NCBI GenBank assembly: GCA_023853785.1
Contig: JAJIRX010000145.1
Coordinates: forward strand, 1-46,121
DNA: 46,121 nt
Direction: 5' to 3'
Source of the DNA: Psilocybe azurescens
Lineage: Eukaryota > Basidiomycota > Agaricomycetes > Agaricales > Agrocybaceae
Numbering within the stretch: the first letter of the stretch is position 1; each line of letters opens with the position of its first letter. The position numbers and the translations under genes are program-made. Below the pieces are notes generated by a model, which was not told the DNA's origin, made no database searches, and saw nothing but the letters and a program-made list of their open reading frames with translations. Positions 45,401 through 46,121 of the stretch are shown piece after piece.

Positions 45401-46121
45401 CAGAATCTGTTCGTATAGTTCATCGATGGGGGATTTACCCCTGCGTGAGATTCCAGAGGGTTTGGATAGGAATTTATTAAGCCTACGCATCTGTTCCATG
45501 TCTGTGATCGATTGGGATGAGGTTAAAATCCTCACTACTGTAGCAGCATAAATGAATAAACCGCTTGCTCGATGTCGAATTTCGGTTATTTCTGGACGGC
45601 CAACGATGCTCGGCAGCTTAAGGTCCAAGTATTTCTCGATGTCGACATCGGCATCTTCGATTGGCACGTCTTGAAGGCGACAAATGGCCCTGGATTCAAA
45701 GCTGTGGCAAATTTTAACAATCCGGGGTCTGTGCGGCTCGCGACGAGGAACTTCAAGCCAATGAAGCGCTGTTGGTTTATTGTGGTAAGCAAAATGTCCA
45801 AAAACTTCGATCCGCCACTTTCATCGATCTCGTCGAGAGCATCAACGATAACCAGATAAGTGGCTGGATCACGAGGTCGTAGAGGATCGAGCCAAGGTCC
45901 GACAAAGAGCTCCTGCATCTGCTCGGAGACGTCGTGATCAACGACAGCTGATTTGTCGGCCAATTGAGCGTGCAATGCTGACACGTAGGATCCGCACTTG
46001 TAGGAGAGCTGGTAGGCAATGGTGGGGAGAATGCGATTAAGACTTCTTGTTTCATCGAAGTGTCGAGAACACAAAAGCTGGCGCCCAAGATTGTAGGTTG
46101 CCCCTCTCAAATCGCTTGGCT
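42428..46121 (-). pseudogene. NLR3: NACHT-WD40 protein gene, partial at the window end, broken
   Basis: Part of the NACHT exon (window end to 44744) and the WD40 exon (44686-42428) are present; the N-terminal domain and Walker A lie beyond the window. Walker B (YLVIVDALDEIDESGG) and 14 WD repeats are recognisable and align one-to-one with NLR2. Breaks: one T fewer than NLR2 in the run just after Walker A (46073-46076), one G fewer at 45724-45727 (after SRTDP), and TAA at 43190-43192 between WD repeats 10 and 11, where NLR2 has GAA; the frame is open again after it. The C-terminal end differs from NLR2 because of a small insertion (YRARLQARG against YWATSSPWY). The two homopolymer indels could be assembly errors; the TAA is a substitution. 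Confidence 0.85.

Larger units (their letters stand above)
39409..46121. repeat. Tandem segmental duplication, copy B (pirin - gene X - NLR, cut by the window end)
   Basis: Direct repeat of 30418-38222 with the same order and strand, separated by scattered substitutions and small indels. It keeps introns at the same places and the same promoter elements. All three of its genes carry breaks. The copy runs off the window end inside the NACHT domain of NLR3. Confidence 0.95.

Overview
The window looks like a chromosome segment of a basidiomycete, most likely an agaricomycete mushroom. Genes are split by many short introns (about 49-100 nt, GT-AG with one GC-AG). Several products are of agaricomycete type: 14-repeat NACHT-WD40 proteins, a Ser/Thr-stalk single-pass membrane protein and pirins. 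I cannot name the species.

Layout. 1-2.9 kb is AT-rich and carries two non-autonomous DNA transposons: a 1,329-bp hAT-like element with a perfect 8-bp target duplication, and a 411-bp TA-flanked MITE. 3.1-5.3 kb holds a multi-pass membrane protein gene. 5.8-6.9 kb (minus) holds a six-exon kinase-like gene whose 5' end runs into a ~3.4-kb minisatellite of 66-bp units (7.0-10.4 kb). 10.6-14.4 kb is a gene graveyard: a broken membrane protein gene, a degraded and internally deleted second copy of the 3-5 kb gene, and a coiled-coil gene with a nonsense codon. 14.8-19.6 kb is NLR1, a NACHT-WD40 gene. 20.6-30.3 kb is housekeeping-like: RSA4 (ribosome assembly), a Tyr/Gly-repeat protein, a stalked membrane protein with a 10-nt microexon, a protein consisting only of a Bud6 N-terminal domain, and a secreted M28 aminopeptidase. 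From 30.4 kb to the end there is a ~9-kb direct tandem duplication of a three-gene module, all on the minus strand: pirin, a coiled-coil gene (here 'gene X') and an NLR. Copy A is 30.4-38.2 kb; copy B is 39.4 kb to the window end.

How it works together. The NLRs have a helical N-terminal domain, a NACHT NTPase and two seven-blade WD40 propellers, as in fungal allorecognition/incompatibility proteins. Amino-acid differences between the tandem NLR copies cluster at the surface positions of each WD repeat that are known to diversify in HET proteins, while the blade framework is nearly constant. This is the most interesting signal here. All three NLRs carry breaks.

Caution. RSA4, an essential gene, appears to carry two 1-bp deletions next to A-runs. 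Some single-base frameshifts in the window may therefore be assembly errors; the nonsense substitutions are not explained this way.
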